Below the pieces are notes generated by a model. The model saw only the letters and a program-made list of their open reading frames with translations. It did not search any database and had not been told where the DNA came from. From the NCBI RefSeq assembly GCF_004341685.1, contig NZ_SMAA01000017.1, forward strand, positions 1 to 50,941: a stretch of 50,941 nt of DNA, read 5' to 3'. A program made the position numbers and the translations under genes. Shown here one piece after another: positions 22,440-30,954 of this stretch (the stretch's first letter is position 1; each line of letters opens with the position of its first letter). Source of the stretch: Pectinatus cerevisiiphilus. Its GTDB lineage: Bacteria > Bacillota > Negativicutes > Selenomonadales > Selenomonadaceae.

Positions 22440-23006
22440 GTGGAATGGCTCATAGCTTTAGATCATAATACAATATTTTGGGTGCAAAATAATCTAATCA
22501 GCAGCACAATTACCCCCTTCATGAAAAATTTATCTTGGTTAGGAAATATGGGAAAAATATGGATCTTCTTAGATGTGATCTTGTTATGCATAAGAAAATA
22601 TCGGCGCGTGGGAATGGCTGTTTTCATTACCCTGTTTTTTAGTTTAGTTATCGGGGATGGTTTATTGAAACATACCATTATGCGAACAAGACCCTGCATT
22701 GATTATCCGTGGGTACCTTTACATCTGCCTATGCCTGCAGCTAACGACTATTCATTTCCTTCTGTGCACGCATTCTCGTCTTTTGCAGCTGCATTCGTTA
22801 TGGTAAAAGGAATAAAAAGTCGCTGGATTTTATTGATGTTTGTATTAGCTGGCGGCATAGCATTTTCACGGGTATACCTTTTTATGCATTACCCAAGTGA
22901 TGTATTAATCGGAGCCCTTTTAGGAATCGCATCAGGATTAATTGCATGGTATCTATCTGGAAAATTGTTTCTATGGCATAAAAACAGTATTAAAAAACAA
23001 TTTTAA
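22440..23006 (+). CDS. PAP2-family membrane phosphatase (undecaprenyl-diphosphatase type)
   Basis: The protein has about five hydrophobic segments and the three PAP2 signature motifs: KHTIMRTRP (motif 1), PSVHAF (motif 2) and SRVYLFMHYPSDV (motif 3), with the catalytic His residues present. Such enzymes dephosphorylate lipid phosphates at the membrane, often recycling undecaprenyl diphosphate for cell-wall synthesis. The start is uncertain: the frame is open from a TTG at 22413, but AAAAGGA at 22421-22427 favours the GTG at 22431 or 22440. It is a single-gene unit with its own promoter and terminator. Confidence 0.85.
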   Translation: MEWLIALDHNTIFWVQNNLISSTITPFMKNLSWLGNMGKIWIFLDVILLCIRKYRRVGMAVFITLFFSLVIGDGLLKHTIMRTRPCIDYPWVPLHLPMPAANDYSFPSVHAFSSFAAAFVMVKGIKSRWILLMFVLAGGIAFSRVYLFMHYPSDVLIGALLGIASGLIAWYLSGKLFLWHKNSIKKQF

Positions 23007-23038
23007 ATCATATATTTCTGCTAACTAGGCAAATTTAA

Positions 23039-23075
23039 GCCCCGACATTAGCTAAAACTAGTGTCGAGGTTTTTT
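23039..23075 (+). terminator. Rho-independent terminator after the PAP2 gene
   Basis: CCCCGACATTAG and CTAGTGTCGAGG form a stem, followed by TTTTTT. Confidence 0.85.
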
Positions 23076-23155
23076 GCTGTTCAATTTGATATTACAATTT
23101 AAAGAAATATTATTTTACATTCAAAAAGTATTATTAAAAATAAAACAAGTAGGCT

Positions 23156-23190
23156 GTCAAAATATGCTGTCAGAAAACACTGGACACAAA
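23156..23190. repeat. Short repeat shared with the region downstream of tRNA-Ser (copy 1)
   Basis: GTCAAAATATGCTGTCAGAA followed by CACTGGACA recurs with few changes at about 39178-39213. Both copies lie just beyond the terminator of a minus-strand tRNA gene. Confidence 0.6.
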
Positions 23191-23222
23191 AAAGCACTTC
23201 AGGATAGAATCCCAAAGTGCCT
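23187..23222 (-). terminator. Terminator of tRNA-Leu
   Basis: On the minus strand GCACTT..AAGTGC, with inner GGAT..ATCC, forms a stem followed by TTTTTT. Confidence 0.75.
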
Positions 23223-23234
23223 TATTTTTCTTAT

Positions 23235-23318
23235 TGGTGCGGAAGACAGGACTTGAACCTGCACTCACGGGGAACTGGATCCTAAGTCCAGCGCGTCTGC
23301 CAATTCCGCCACTTCCGC
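23235..23318 (-). tRNA. tRNA-Leu (anticodon TAG)
   Basis: The minus strand gives the acceptor GCGGAAG paired with CTTCCGC, the D arm GGCGGAATTGGCAGACGC, the anticodon loop CTTAGGA (anticodon TAG) within a CTGGA/TCCAG stem, a short variable arm as in class II tRNAs, and the T arm with GGTTCAAGTCC. Discriminator A and an encoded CCA (23237-23235) complete it. It reads CUA and other CUN codons. Confidence 0.95.
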
Positions 23319-23360
23319 ATTGCAATTTATTATAAATGTTTTTATTTAGATAGTCAATAA

Positions 23361-23921
23361 TTATTTTCTTTTTGCCAAATATTTTTCCCGCAATTTTAAT
23401 TTTCTTTTTACTGCTTCGATAAATTCTACGACATTATCTAAATCCTTCTGGTCAGGATGCTGTGAAGCTGCTTCCCATCTTTTTAGATTGCGCGCATTAG
23501 GCGCATGCGGGTCATCTGCTGGAATTGAAGCCCTTCTACTTAACAATGCTGGATTTATTTTTCCCTGACATGCAAACGTCCCCAAAATATCACAATTATC
23601 TCCCAGACAGCTTGCTGCGCGGGCAAAAGCTGTGACACTATGTTCACTGCCAACTTCCGTTCCATGTGTTTGAAACAGTACTACTTTCTGGTTCGTTATC
23701 CTGCTAAGAAATTTTTTAGTCAATACATCGGGGCCGCCTCGCGTAAGCCAATAACCTACCGCAATAACATCATACTCCGCAAGCTCTGTATCATCAGGAA
23801 ATTCCTTTAGCAAACAAATATCACTTTCATCTTTAGCAAGAGCCTTATACATTGCTTCTGCAACCTTTTTGGTATTGCCTGTATTACTTGAATAAACAAT
23901 GAGCCATCTTTGCAAAACCAT
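23361..23921 (-). CDS. Flavodoxin-family protein
   Basis: This 186-residue protein opens with WLIVYSSNTGNTKKVAEAMYKAL, the phosphate-binding loop of flavodoxins (SSNTGNT), and continues with the alternating alpha/beta pattern (YDVIAVGYWLTRGGPD; KVVLFQTHGTEVGS) of FMN-binding proteins. It is longer than a simple flavodoxin and has a basic C-terminal tail. It may be an electron carrier or a small flavodoxin-like reductase; the substrate cannot be told. AAGGAG stands only 3 bases before the ATG at 23921, so the TTG two codons later (23915) may be the true start. It is divergent from the Crp/Fnr gene and could be its target. Confidence 0.8.
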   Translation of the reverse strand: MVLQRWLIVYSSNTGNTKKVAEAMYKALAKDESDICLLKEFPDDTELAEYDVIAVGYWLTRGGPDVLTKKFLSRITNQKVVLFQTHGTEVGSEHSVTAFARAASCLGDNCDILGTFACQGKINPALLSRRASIPADDPHAPNARNLKRWEAASQHPDQKDLDNVVEFIEAVKRKLKLREKYLAKRK

Positions 23922-24032
23922 CCACTCCTTTTTTTATATTGGCAATAGCTGTTGTCATATTTATCTTTATCGAATACTTTTCCAACAGTAAAATACTTAC
24001 TCCTCAAGAATAACAATGATTTTCTCTCTCCT

Positions 24033-24046
24033 AGGTAACGTTTTCT
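24033..24046. promoter_or_regulatory. Near-palindrome AGGTAACGTTTTCT, possible operator
   Basis: It matches 12 of 14 bases of the perfect palindrome AGGAAACGTTTCCT at 48219-48232. It lies in the divergent region between the flavodoxin and Crp/Fnr genes. Confidence 0.3.
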
Positions 24047-24078
24047 AGAAAAAGATTACACAAACTTATTGTCTATTA

Positions 24079-24107
24079 TTGAGTTTACTGTAATAGTTTA
24101 TTATAAT
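24079..24107 (+). promoter_or_regulatory. Promoter of the Crp/Fnr regulator gene
   Basis: TTGAGT (24079-24084), 17 bases, then a perfect TATAAT (24102-24107). Confidence 0.65.
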
Positions 24108-24150
24108 ATAAAGAAAAGATCTGTTGCAAATATAACAAAAGGTGGATTTT

Positions 24151-24873
24151 ATGAAAAATATTTTTTCGTTTAACTATAAAACTTTCGGAAAAATGCCTGA
24201 TGTCTTCATTAACGTAATAAAAACGTCACCCCTTTTTATTGGTGCCTCGGAAAAGGAAATTTACTCTATGCTGGCCTGTTTAGGCAGCTTTGCTGGTAAA
24301 TATGAAAAAAATGAAGCAATCTTTCATGCCAATGAAAATATTACCAATGTGGGGCTCGTTTTGTCAGGCAGCCTTTATCTCGAAAGAGAAGACTATTGGG
24401 GCAACCGCAGTCTTCTTCTCCGTGTCGAAAAAGGAGAGCTTTTCGGTGAAATCTATGCCTGTGAACCATTGCTTTCAACAAATATCAGTGCTATTTCAGC
24501 GGAAGAAACGGTTGTCCTCTTCATGGATGTCCAACGTATAACTACGCTGTGTACCTCCAATTGTATCTACCATTCCCAACTCATCCATAACTTATTATCT
24601 GTTTTAGCTAAAAAAGCTTATATGCTGACCTGTAAAATCAATCATATAACAAAACGCACCACCCGCAACAAACTTCTGTCTTATTTTTCCGAACAGGCAT
24701 TACTTGCCGGCAGCAGCGAATTTATGATTCCTTTCAACAGACAGGAATTAGCCGATTTTCTCTCTGTAAACCGCAGTGCCATGTCCGCTGAGCTTTCCCG
24801 CATGCAGTCAGAAGGAATAATCACTTTTTGTAAAAATCATATCAAGCTGCAAAAGGTAGACAATCCACTTTAA
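24151..24873 (+). CDS. Crp/Fnr-family transcriptional regulator
   Basis: This 240-residue protein has an N-terminal cyclic-nucleotide-binding-type beta barrel (about residues 20-130, with GLVLSGSLYLERED and VEKGELFGEIYA) and a C-terminal Crp-type winged helix. The recognition region is FNRQELADFLSVNRSAMSAELSRMQSEGII. No N-terminal Fe-S cysteine cluster of true FNR is visible, and the effector is unknown. AAAGGTGG lies before the ATG at 24151; a GTG at 24142 falls inside that site. It is transcribed away from the flavodoxin gene, suggesting a redox or nutrient response, but that is inference. Confidence 0.88.
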   Translation: MKNIFSFNYKTFGKMPDVFINVIKTSPLFIGASEKEIYSMLACLGSFAGKYEKNEAIFHANENITNVGLVLSGSLYLEREDYWGNRSLLLRVEKGELFGEIYACEPLLSTNISAISAEETVVLFMDVQRITTLCTSNCIYHSQLIHNLLSVLAKKAYMLTCKINHITKRTTRNKLLSYFSEQALLAGSSEFMIPFNRQELADFLSVNRSAMSAELSRMQSEGIITFCKNHIKLQKVDNPL

Positions 24874-24901
24874 AAATAATATTAATACCAGCAATTATCT
24901 T

Positions 24902-25462
24902 TCAACATTTAAAAGGACGGGCTTTTATCCCTATTTTATCAAGCAGCGAATAAATATCCGGTGCATCAATTGTCCGTCCGGCGACAAGAGGAATTTTGGC
25001 ACAGACTTTTGCATCATCCAACGCGTCATGATGGGTAAATGATATCTTAAAAAAATCACCGAGCGTGTTTAATTTATGATTAGTGAGTTCAGGCCATACT
25101 TTTCGTGAAATCTGCACCGTACAACATGTATCAAATTTTATTTTAGGTAAATGATACTGCCAGATACAAGAACGCATTACTCCCATATCAAAAGGGGCAT
25201 TATGCGCCGTGACCATCCTATTTTCCATCATTTCCCGCAATCGCGGATAAATATCGGCAAAAGTAGGTGCGTCTGCCACCATCTCTGGTGTTATTCCATT
25301 TATCTCTATATTACCCGCCTCAAAATCCATAGAAGGCGGCTTTATTAATGTATTATAAGATGAAACCATGCGCCCGTTTTGTATATCGACTACTGCTACA
25401 CTACATGCACTATTGCGCTCGCTGCTCGCAGTTTCAAAATCTATTGCCACAAAATTCATCAT
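24902..25462 (-). CDS. DEDD-family 3'-5' exonuclease (DNA polymerase III epsilon-like)
   Basis: I start at the ATG at 25462 because AGGAG lies 8 bases upstream (186 residues). The exonuclease motifs are seen: ExoI FVAIDFETA (D and E), ExoII VTAHNAPFDMGVMR, and ExoIII HHDALDDAKVC (H and D). Such small free-standing exonucleases trim DNA or RNA 3' ends; many contribute to repair or oligoribonucleotide turnover. There is no BRCT or polymerase domain. It is transcribed alone between the Crp/Fnr gene and nfnB. Confidence 0.85.
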   Translation of the reverse strand: MMNFVAIDFETASSERNSACSVAVVDIQNGRMVSSYNTLIKPPSMDFEAGNIEINGITPEMVADAPTFADIYPRLREMMENRMVTAHNAPFDMGVMRSCIWQYHLPKIKFDTCCTVQISRKVWPELTNHKLNTLGDFFKISFTHHDALDDAKVCAKIPLVAGRTIDAPDIYSLLDKIGIKARPFKC

Positions 25463-25540
25463 TTTTATCACTCCTGTCACTATAAATACAGAAACATTGT
25501 AACATTTTATTCATCAAACAGTTATTACTTTATCATAAAT

Positions 25541-25579
25541 AGAGGCTGCCCGCAAAATAATTCTTGCAGGCAGCCTTTC
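25541..25579 (-). terminator. Hairpin downstream of nfnB
   Basis: AGGCTGCCTGC pairs with GCGGGCAGCCT around an A/T loop. The T tract is poor on both strands, so termination may be weak. Confidence 0.6.
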
Positions 25580-25618
25580 GTTATCCAAACTGATATCTAA
25601 TTCATTAAATGACGACGG

Positions 25619-27019
25619 TCATGCTTTCTTTTTTAAATATTCATCAATAGCCTGTGCCGCTTTTTTGCCTGCTCCCATAGCTAAAATAACCGTGGCAGCA
25701 CCTGTAACAATATCGCCACCAGCAAATACACCAGCTTTTGTCGTAGCACCAGTTGCTTCGTCCGCTACAATATTACCGCGTTTATTCGTATGCATATCTG
25801 GCGTTGTTGACTGAACAAGAGGATTAGGTCCTTGGCCAATAGCTACAACAACGGTTTCTACGGGCAGTTCAAACTCTGAACCTTCAATAGGAATAGGACG
25901 GCGTCTTCCTGATGCATCTGGTTCACCCAGCTGCATTTTAATACAACGAAGTGCCTTTACATTGCCATTTTCATCACCGATAACTTCAACAGGATTATTA
26001 AGCAATTTAAAATCTATTCCTTCGTCCTTAGCATGATGAACTTCTTCTAAACGTGCCGGAAGTTCTTTTTCGCTTCGTCTATAAACTATATAGACATGTT
26101 CAGCACCCAAACGCAAAGAGGTACGCGCAGCATCCATCGCCACATTACCGCCGCCAACAACAGCAACTGTTTTACCTACTTTGAGCGGTGTATGGTATTC
26201 TGGGAATTTATACGCTTTCATCAAATTACAACGTGTCAAAAATTCATTTGCAGAATAAACCCCGTTCAAATTTTCCCCGGGGATATGCATAAAGCTCGGC
26301 AGCCCTGCTCCTGTAGATACAAACACTGCGGCAAAGCCTTCTTCCTGCATCAATTCATCAACAGTATATAATTTACCGATAACAGTATCCAGCCGTATTT
26401 CTACACCCAGCTTCTTCAAATTTGCAATTTCTACCTGCACTATTTTTTCTTTTGGCAAACGAAATTCAGGGATACCATAGGACAAAACGCCGCCTGCCTT
26501 ATGCAGTGCTTCAAAGACAGTGACTTTATAACCTTTTTTCGCCAATTCACCGGCTGCTGATAAACCTGCCGGGCCTGAACCAACCACTGCTACTTTCTGT
26601 GTATCAGCAGCATATTTAATAGGTTTTATTTCATGCGGTTTCTTCAAATCATAATCTGCCGCAAAACGTTCCAAGCGTCCAATACCGACCGGTTCGCCCC
26701 TTACACCCATTACACAATACTTTTCGCACTGATTTTCCTGTGGGCAAACGCGTCCGCAAACAGCCGGCAACGCATTTGATTCTTTTATTATGCCAATAGC
26801 GTCCGCAAAATCCCCGCTTTTCACTTTCGCAATAAAGTTAGGGATCTTTACCTGTACAGGACAGCCCTGTACGCAACGTGGTTTAGGGCAATTCAAGCAA
26901 CGACTGGCTTCAGCTATGGCAGTTTCTCTATCATAGCCGAGTGCCACTTCATTAAAATTATGCGCACGAACTTGTGGATCTTGTTCAGGCATTGCATGTT
27001 TTTTCATCACTAGTGCCAT
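25619..27019 (-). CDS. nfnB: NfnB: NADPH-dependent ferredoxin:NAD oxidoreductase subunit beta / GltA-family protein
   Basis: This 466-residue protein has the N-terminal Fe-S domain of the glutamate synthase small-chain family (CLNCPKPRCVQGCPVQVKIP and CPQENQCEKYC) and two dinucleotide-binding sites, VAVVGSGPAGLSAAGELAKKG (FAD) and VAVVGGGNVAMDAARTSLRLG (NADPH). Such proteins are often named GltA. Here the gene starts 3 bases after an NfnA-type subunit gene, and no glutamate synthase large subunit is nearby. That favours the bifurcating transhydrogenase NfnAB, which couples NADH and reduced ferredoxin to NADP reduction in the cytoplasm. A glutamate synthase role remains possible. Confidence 0.88.
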   Translation of the reverse strand: MALVMKKHAMPEQDPQVRAHNFNEVALGYDRETAIAEASRCLNCPKPRCVQGCPVQVKIPNFIAKVKSGDFADAIGIIKESNALPAVCGRVCPQENQCEKYCVMGVRGEPVGIGRLERFAADYDLKKPHEIKPIKYAADTQKVAVVGSGPAGLSAAGELAKKGYKVTVFEALHKAGGVLSYGIPEFRLPKEKIVQVEIANLKKLGVEIRLDTVIGKLYTVDELMQEEGFAAVFVSTGAGLPSFMHIPGENLNGVYSANEFLTRCNLMKAYKFPEYHTPLKVGKTVAVVGGGNVAMDAARTSLRLGAEHVYIVYRRSEKELPARLEEVHHAKDEGIDFKLLNNPVEVIGDENGNVKALRCIKMQLGEPDASGRRRPIPIEGSEFELPVETVVVAIGQGPNPLVQSTTPDMHTNKRGNIVADEATGATTKAGVFAGGDIVTGAATVILAMGAGKKAAQAIDEYLKKKA

Positions 27020-27021
27020 GA

Positions 27022-27870
27022 TTAGAGTTCCCCCTTAACTGTAGACAACTTGCAAACGTGATCTGATTCTATTTTTTCCATATCTTTATACATCCGCTGG
27101 CGGGACATAAGCCCCTTAAAATCAACAAGATGTCCGTCAAATTCAGGCCCATCCACACAAGCAAATTTTATTTCATCGCCTACCTGTACACGACAGCCAC
27201 CGCACATTCCAGTGCCATCTACCATGATAGGATTAAGACTTACCACTGTTTTTATTTTATACGGCCGCGTAGCTTCTACAACACTGCGCATCATAACCAC
27301 TGGTCCAATAGCTATTACTTCATCAATTTTTTCGCCACGATCGATGATCTGCTGTAAGGCATTAGTAACAAATCCCTTAATGCCATATGAACCATCATCT
27401 GTTGTTACCAATACTTCATCGCTTACTGCGCGCATTTGCTTTTCCAGAATCAATATTTCTTTATTTTTCGCACCCATAATAGATATTACTTTGTTACCAA
27501 CCTGATGCATACCTCTGGCAATAGGATATATTGGTGCCACACCTATACCGCCGCCAATACAGACAACAGTTCCCATACCTTTTTCAATATGCGTTTTTTT
27601 ACCAAGCGGTGCGACTACGTCGAGAATATCGTCCCCTTCATTAAGCTGTCCAAGTACTTCTGTACCGGCGCCAACTTCCTGGAACACAATTGATACAGTT
27701 CCTTTTGCACGATCAAAATCAGCAATGGTCAACGGTATACGTTCGCCTTCTTCATCCGTGCGGACAATCAAAAATTGCCCAGGCTGTGCTTTTTTAGCAA
27801 TTTGTGGTGCTTCAATATCATAAAGCCAAACTTTCGGTGAAAGTAGTTCTTTTTTTAATATCTTGTACAT
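27022..27870 (-). CDS. nfnA: NfnA: ferredoxin-NADP reductase subunit alpha (sulfide/dihydroorotate dehydrogenase-like)
   Basis: This 282-residue protein has an FAD-binding barrel (GQFLIVRTDEEGERIPLTIADFD), an NAD-binding Rossmann part (GGGIGVAPIYPIARGMHQVGNKV) and a C-terminal [2Fe-2S] loop (GMCGGCRVQVGDEIKFACVDGPEFDGHLVDF). This is the layout of NfnA and of PyrK-like electron-transfer subunits. It is the first gene of a two-gene unit with nfnB; the pair forms the NfnAB complex. A promoter 125 bases upstream fits. Confidence 0.9.
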   Translation of the reverse strand: MYKILKKELLSPKVWLYDIEAPQIAKKAQPGQFLIVRTDEEGERIPLTIADFDRAKGTVSIVFQEVGAGTEVLGQLNEGDDILDVVAPLGKKTHIEKGMGTVVCIGGGIGVAPIYPIARGMHQVGNKVISIMGAKNKEILILEKQMRAVSDEVLVTTDDGSYGIKGFVTNALQQIIDRGEKIDEVIAIGPVVMMRSVVEATRPYKIKTVVSLNPIMVDGTGMCGGCRVQVGDEIKFACVDGPEFDGHLVDFKGLMSRQRMYKDMEKIESDHVCKLSTVKGEL

Positions 27871-28002
27871 TCTCTTCCCTCTCCATCAAAACATATATAT
27901 GAATATCCGATTTTACAGGATCGGCATAATCAGCACTTAATCAAGACTGTTTCTACCCTTCCTGTCCGAAAAATTACATTTAAAAATCATTTATTAAACT
28001 GC

Positions 28003-28031
28003 ATAATATAATAATTTCTTCTAATTTACAA
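28003..28031 (-). promoter_or_regulatory. Promoter of nfnAB
   Basis: On the minus strand TTGTAA (28031-28026), 17 bases, TATTAT (28008-28003). The predicted 5' leader is about 125 bases and contains a small CCGAT/ATCGG hairpin. Confidence 0.55.
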
Positions 28032-28152
28032 GCAGTTTTTTATAAAATCTATACATAGTAACTATATCATAAAGCCATTAAAGAATAATGCGTCTATTAG
28101 TTGCATAAAGTATCATTGAAATGAGACCTTTTATTATTATAGCGCAAATATA

Positions 28153-28902
28153 TCATTTTGTGCACATAAATATACTGTTCATGTACTTTTCCAAATTTGT
28201 CTTTATAGGCATTATGTACATATTTCCGCCCGCTTTTTTCACAAATTCTTTTACTTTACAAGCAAAATCAATATTCCACTCTAATGTAGGTTCAAAATCC
28301 TTAGGAAATATAACATTGTTTTTTATCTTCCAATAGCTTACCGAGTTTTCCGATAAAACAGGTGAAATCCCCCAATACACATCCAGTCCATCAAGCAACT
28401 CCGCGTACATTTCCATATAGCGCAAATCAAAAAATGGTTGTGTAAAAAAACCTGCTGCCCCTGCTTGTAGTTTACGGCGTACCATATACATTTCCTGCCG
28501 CATACTCGACCTATACTGATCTATACCGGCAAATACCTCAACTTCGGGCATTTCCTGCTGAAATTTTCGTATAATATCCGTACTGATAGTAGGGTATACC
28601 TTCGTGGCCATACTTTGTGGCGGATCACCTGTTATCGCCAAAACCTTCCTTATCTTCCGCTTTTGTAAATATCCTTTCATGGGCAGTTCACGGGTCAAAT
28701 CTATATCGAGAGCCCTGATGTGCGGCATAGTTTCAAAACCATATTCCTGCGCAATAGCAGCCCCTTCCCAACCATGAATAGCAAAACGCAGTAGTTCAGG
28801 AACATTTATTAAATCAATGGGAAAAGCTTTGTCTTTCATCAGCTGCAATTCCTCGCGCAAATCTTTTTCAGTGCGCGGTACAAGCTCAACAGAAATATTC
28901 AT
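28153..28902 (-). CDS. Methylenetetrahydrofolate reductase-like protein (MetF family)
   Basis: The 249-residue TIM-barrel protein resembles MetF: VELVPRTEKD at the N-terminus, MPHIRALDIDLT, the family's ITGDPPQS loop (nucleotide/flavin region) and GAAGFFTQPFFD with the conserved Gln. It reduces methylene-THF to methyl-THF in methionine and C1 metabolism. It is somewhat shorter than E. coli MetF. AGGAGGTAGGCA precedes the ATG at 28902. It lies upstream of, and in the same direction as, nfnAB, whose NADPH or ferredoxin chemistry could serve it, but a separate promoter lies between them. Confidence 0.82.
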   Translation of the reverse strand: MNISVELVPRTEKDLREELQLMKDKAFPIDLINVPELLRFAIHGWEGAAIAQEYGFETMPHIRALDIDLTRELPMKGYLQKRKIRKVLAITGDPPQSMATKVYPTISTDIIRKFQQEMPEVEVFAGIDQYRSSMRQEMYMVRRKLQAGAAGFFTQPFFDLRYMEMYAELLDGLDVYWGISPVLSENSVSYWKIKNNVIFPKDFEPTLEWNIDFACKVKEFVKKAGGNMYIMPIKTNLEKYMNSIFMCTK

Positions 28903-29024
28903 TGCCTACCTCCTGCATATTTTATAATATATTGTAACGAAATTTTTTCATTAAGTCCAATTCATTTTTCTGCTGGTTTATATAAAAAATATTACTCTAC
29001 CTTACGTTCAACTTTTGTCGTAAA

Positions 29025-29053
29025 TTGCTCCCGTAATTCAATTTTGTTATAAT
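29025..29053 (+). promoter_or_regulatory. Promoter of the cbiFGHJ-tsaD operon
   Basis: TTGCTC (29025-29030), 17 bases, then TATAAT (29048-29053) with a TG extension. I looked for a cobalamin riboswitch in 28903-29118 and saw none. Confidence 0.65.
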
Positions 29054-29118
29054 GAAATAAATAAATCTTTCGCTGAAATTATTTTATTATCCACTAATTT
29101 GAAGGGAGCTCCTATATA

Positions 29119-29892
29119 ATGAATAAAGTTTATATTGTCGGTGCTGGTCCGGGCGATCCAGAACTGATTACTGTCAAGGGACAACGTCTTTTGCAATGCG
29201 CCGATGTTATCATCTACGCTGGCTCGCTGGTTAACCCTGCACTCCTTGATTACGCCAAGCCAGACTGCCAAATCTATAACAGTGCCTCTATGACCCTTGA
29301 TGAAGTCATCCATACAATAGAAAAAGCTGTAAGCAAAAATCTTAACGTTGTCCGTCTACACACCGGCGATCCCGCCATATACGGCGCTATCCAAGAACAA
29401 ATGGATGCCTTAAAAAAATTGGCAATTTCCTTTGAAGTAATCCCCGGAGTAAGCTCTTTTCTGGCTTCCGCGGCAGCCCTCAAACAGGAATACACCCTGC
29501 CGGAAATCTCCCAAACAGTGATTATCACGCGCAATGCTGGCCGTACACCTGTTCCTGAAAGAGAAAGTCTCAAAGCACTGGCCGCCCACAAGGCAACCAT
29601 GTGCATTTTCTTGAGCGTACATATGCTTGATGAAGTGGTAAAAGAACTCACCACTGGCGGATATTCACCCGACACACCTATTGCCGTAGTCCAAAAAGCT
29701 TCCTGGCCGGAACAAAAAATTGTGCGTGGCCATTTAAACAACATTGCCGCAAAAGTAAAAGATCAATCAATAGACAGAACAGCAATGATCGTTGTCGGCA
29801 ATTGTCTGGAAAGTGATTATGCGCTTTCCCGGCTCTATGCCCCAGAGTTCACGCATATGTACCGTAAAGGTACTAGTGCAAAGGATAAATAA
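29119..29892 (+). CDS. cbiF: Cobalt-precorrin-4 C11-methyltransferase
   Basis: The 257-residue SAM-dependent tetrapyrrole methylase has the family start VYIVGAGPGDPELITVKGQRLL, the VRLHTGDPAIYGAIQEQM loop and VIPGVSSFLASAAAL; the latter two line the SAM and corrin sites. The segment TVIITRNAGRTPVPERESL is characteristic of CbiF/CobM. It methylates C11 of the corrin precursor in cobalamin synthesis. First gene of an operon with GGGAG ahead of the ATG. Confidence 0.94.
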   Translation: MNKVYIVGAGPGDPELITVKGQRLLQCADVIIYAGSLVNPALLDYAKPDCQIYNSASMTLDEVIHTIEKAVSKNLNVVRLHTGDPAIYGAIQEQMDALKKLAISFEVIPGVSSFLASAAALKQEYTLPEISQTVIITRNAGRTPVPERESLKALAAHKATMCIFLSVHMLDEVVKELTTGGYSPDTPIAVVQKASWPEQKIVRGHLNNIAAKVKDQSIDRTAMIVVGNCLESDYALSRLYAPEFTHMYRKGTSAKDK

Positions 29893-29898
29893 AAACAA

Positions 29899-30954
29899 AT
29901 GAGATATGCAATCATTGCCATCACTGCTAATGGTGCTCTCCTTGCAGAAAAACTGCACCGCCTTCTCAACGGGGACGGTACAGTTTATGGTAAAGCCAGT
30001 AAATATGATAAATCTCTTCCCTTCATCCCTTTTAATAGAATGAGTGAAATCATGCCGGAAGTATTTTCTCGTTATGACGCCATCATCTTTTTCTGTGCCA
30101 CAGGTATTGTTGTGCGCATGATCGCTCCATATATAATAAAAAAAGATGTCGACCCTGCCATCATAGTTATTGATGAGCAAGGGCACCATGTCATCAGCCT
30201 GCTTTCAGGACACTTGGGCGGTGCCAATGCACTTACTAAAAATATAGCTTCATTACTCGGTGCCATTCCTGTAATAACAACAGCTACAGATGTCCGGGGG
30301 ATAAAAGCACCAGACGATATAGCACGCGAGCTTGGTTTTTCTGTTTCACCGCTGGAAAATGTAAAAACTATTAATACTGCCTTACTATCAGGCCAATCCG
30401 TAAATTATTATATAGATAAAAACCTGCCACATAGCACATATTTTCTTACAATGCTCAAAGAGCGGGAAATAAATGCAGCTATACTCAATACGAACGAACT
30501 GGATGATTGCCCAAAACCTCTCGTCCTGCTCACAGCTAAGCCGATCAACCAAAAAGGTGTCCTTTGCTTTCTAAGGCACAGGCTCATTGCTGGTATTGGT
30601 TGTAGACGCGGCACAACACAACAGCAGATCGAAGCCTGTCTAAAAAAAGCATGTAGTTTCATAAATTACGATATAGACGAAGTTGTTCTTATCACCAGTA
30701 CAGCAGTCAAAGCTGATGAAGAAGGAATTTTGCTCACAGCACGCAAATATGCCATTCCCGTCAAATTTTGGGATAATACAGCTCTGCAAGAAAGTATCAT
30801 ACGCTATGACCTGCATGAATCGGCCTTCGTAAAAAAACAAATAGGTGTCGGTAACGTCTGCGAAGCAGCAGCACTTACCGGGGGAAAAAGAAAACTAATA
30901 TTAAACAAAACAAAATTTGAGAAAGTGACGGTAGCATTAGCATGGGAAAAATAA
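29899..30954 (+). CDS. cbiG: Cobalt-precorrin-5A hydrolase
   Basis: The 351-residue protein shows all three CbiG parts: an N-terminal domain (FCATGIVVRMIAPYI, ISLLSGHLGGANALT), a linker and the C-terminal domain (IAGIGCRRGTTQQQIEACL, SAFVKKQIGVGNVCEAAAL). CbiG opens the delta-lactone of cobalt-precorrin-5A and releases acetaldehyde, a step found only in the anaerobic pathway. It follows cbiF after 6 bases and overlaps cbiH by 13 bases. Confidence 0.94.
   Translation: MRYAIIAITANGALLAEKLHRLLNGDGTVYGKASKYDKSLPFIPFNRMSEIMPEVFSRYDAIIFFCATGIVVRMIAPYIIKKDVDPAIIVIDEQGHHVISLLSGHLGGANALTKNIASLLGAIPVITTATDVRGIKAPDDIARELGFSVSPLENVKTINTALLSGQSVNYYIDKNLPHSTYFLTMLKEREINAAILNTNELDDCPKPLVLLTAKPINQKGVLCFLRHRLIAGIGCRRGTTQQQIEACLKKACSFINYDIDEVVLITSTAVKADEEGILLTARKYAIPVKFWDNTALQESIIRYDLHESAFVKKQIGVGNVCEAAALTGGKRKLILNKTKFEKVTVALAWEK

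Noticed and set aside
22463-22699. Minus-strand ORF opposite the PAP2 gene
   Set aside because: It is the shadow of a clear PAP2 frame with intact motifs and has no domain of its own.
28903-29118. Possible cobalamin riboswitch upstream of cbiF
   Set aside because: I saw no conserved B12-box core or suitable stems, only a promoter and a ribosome-binding site.
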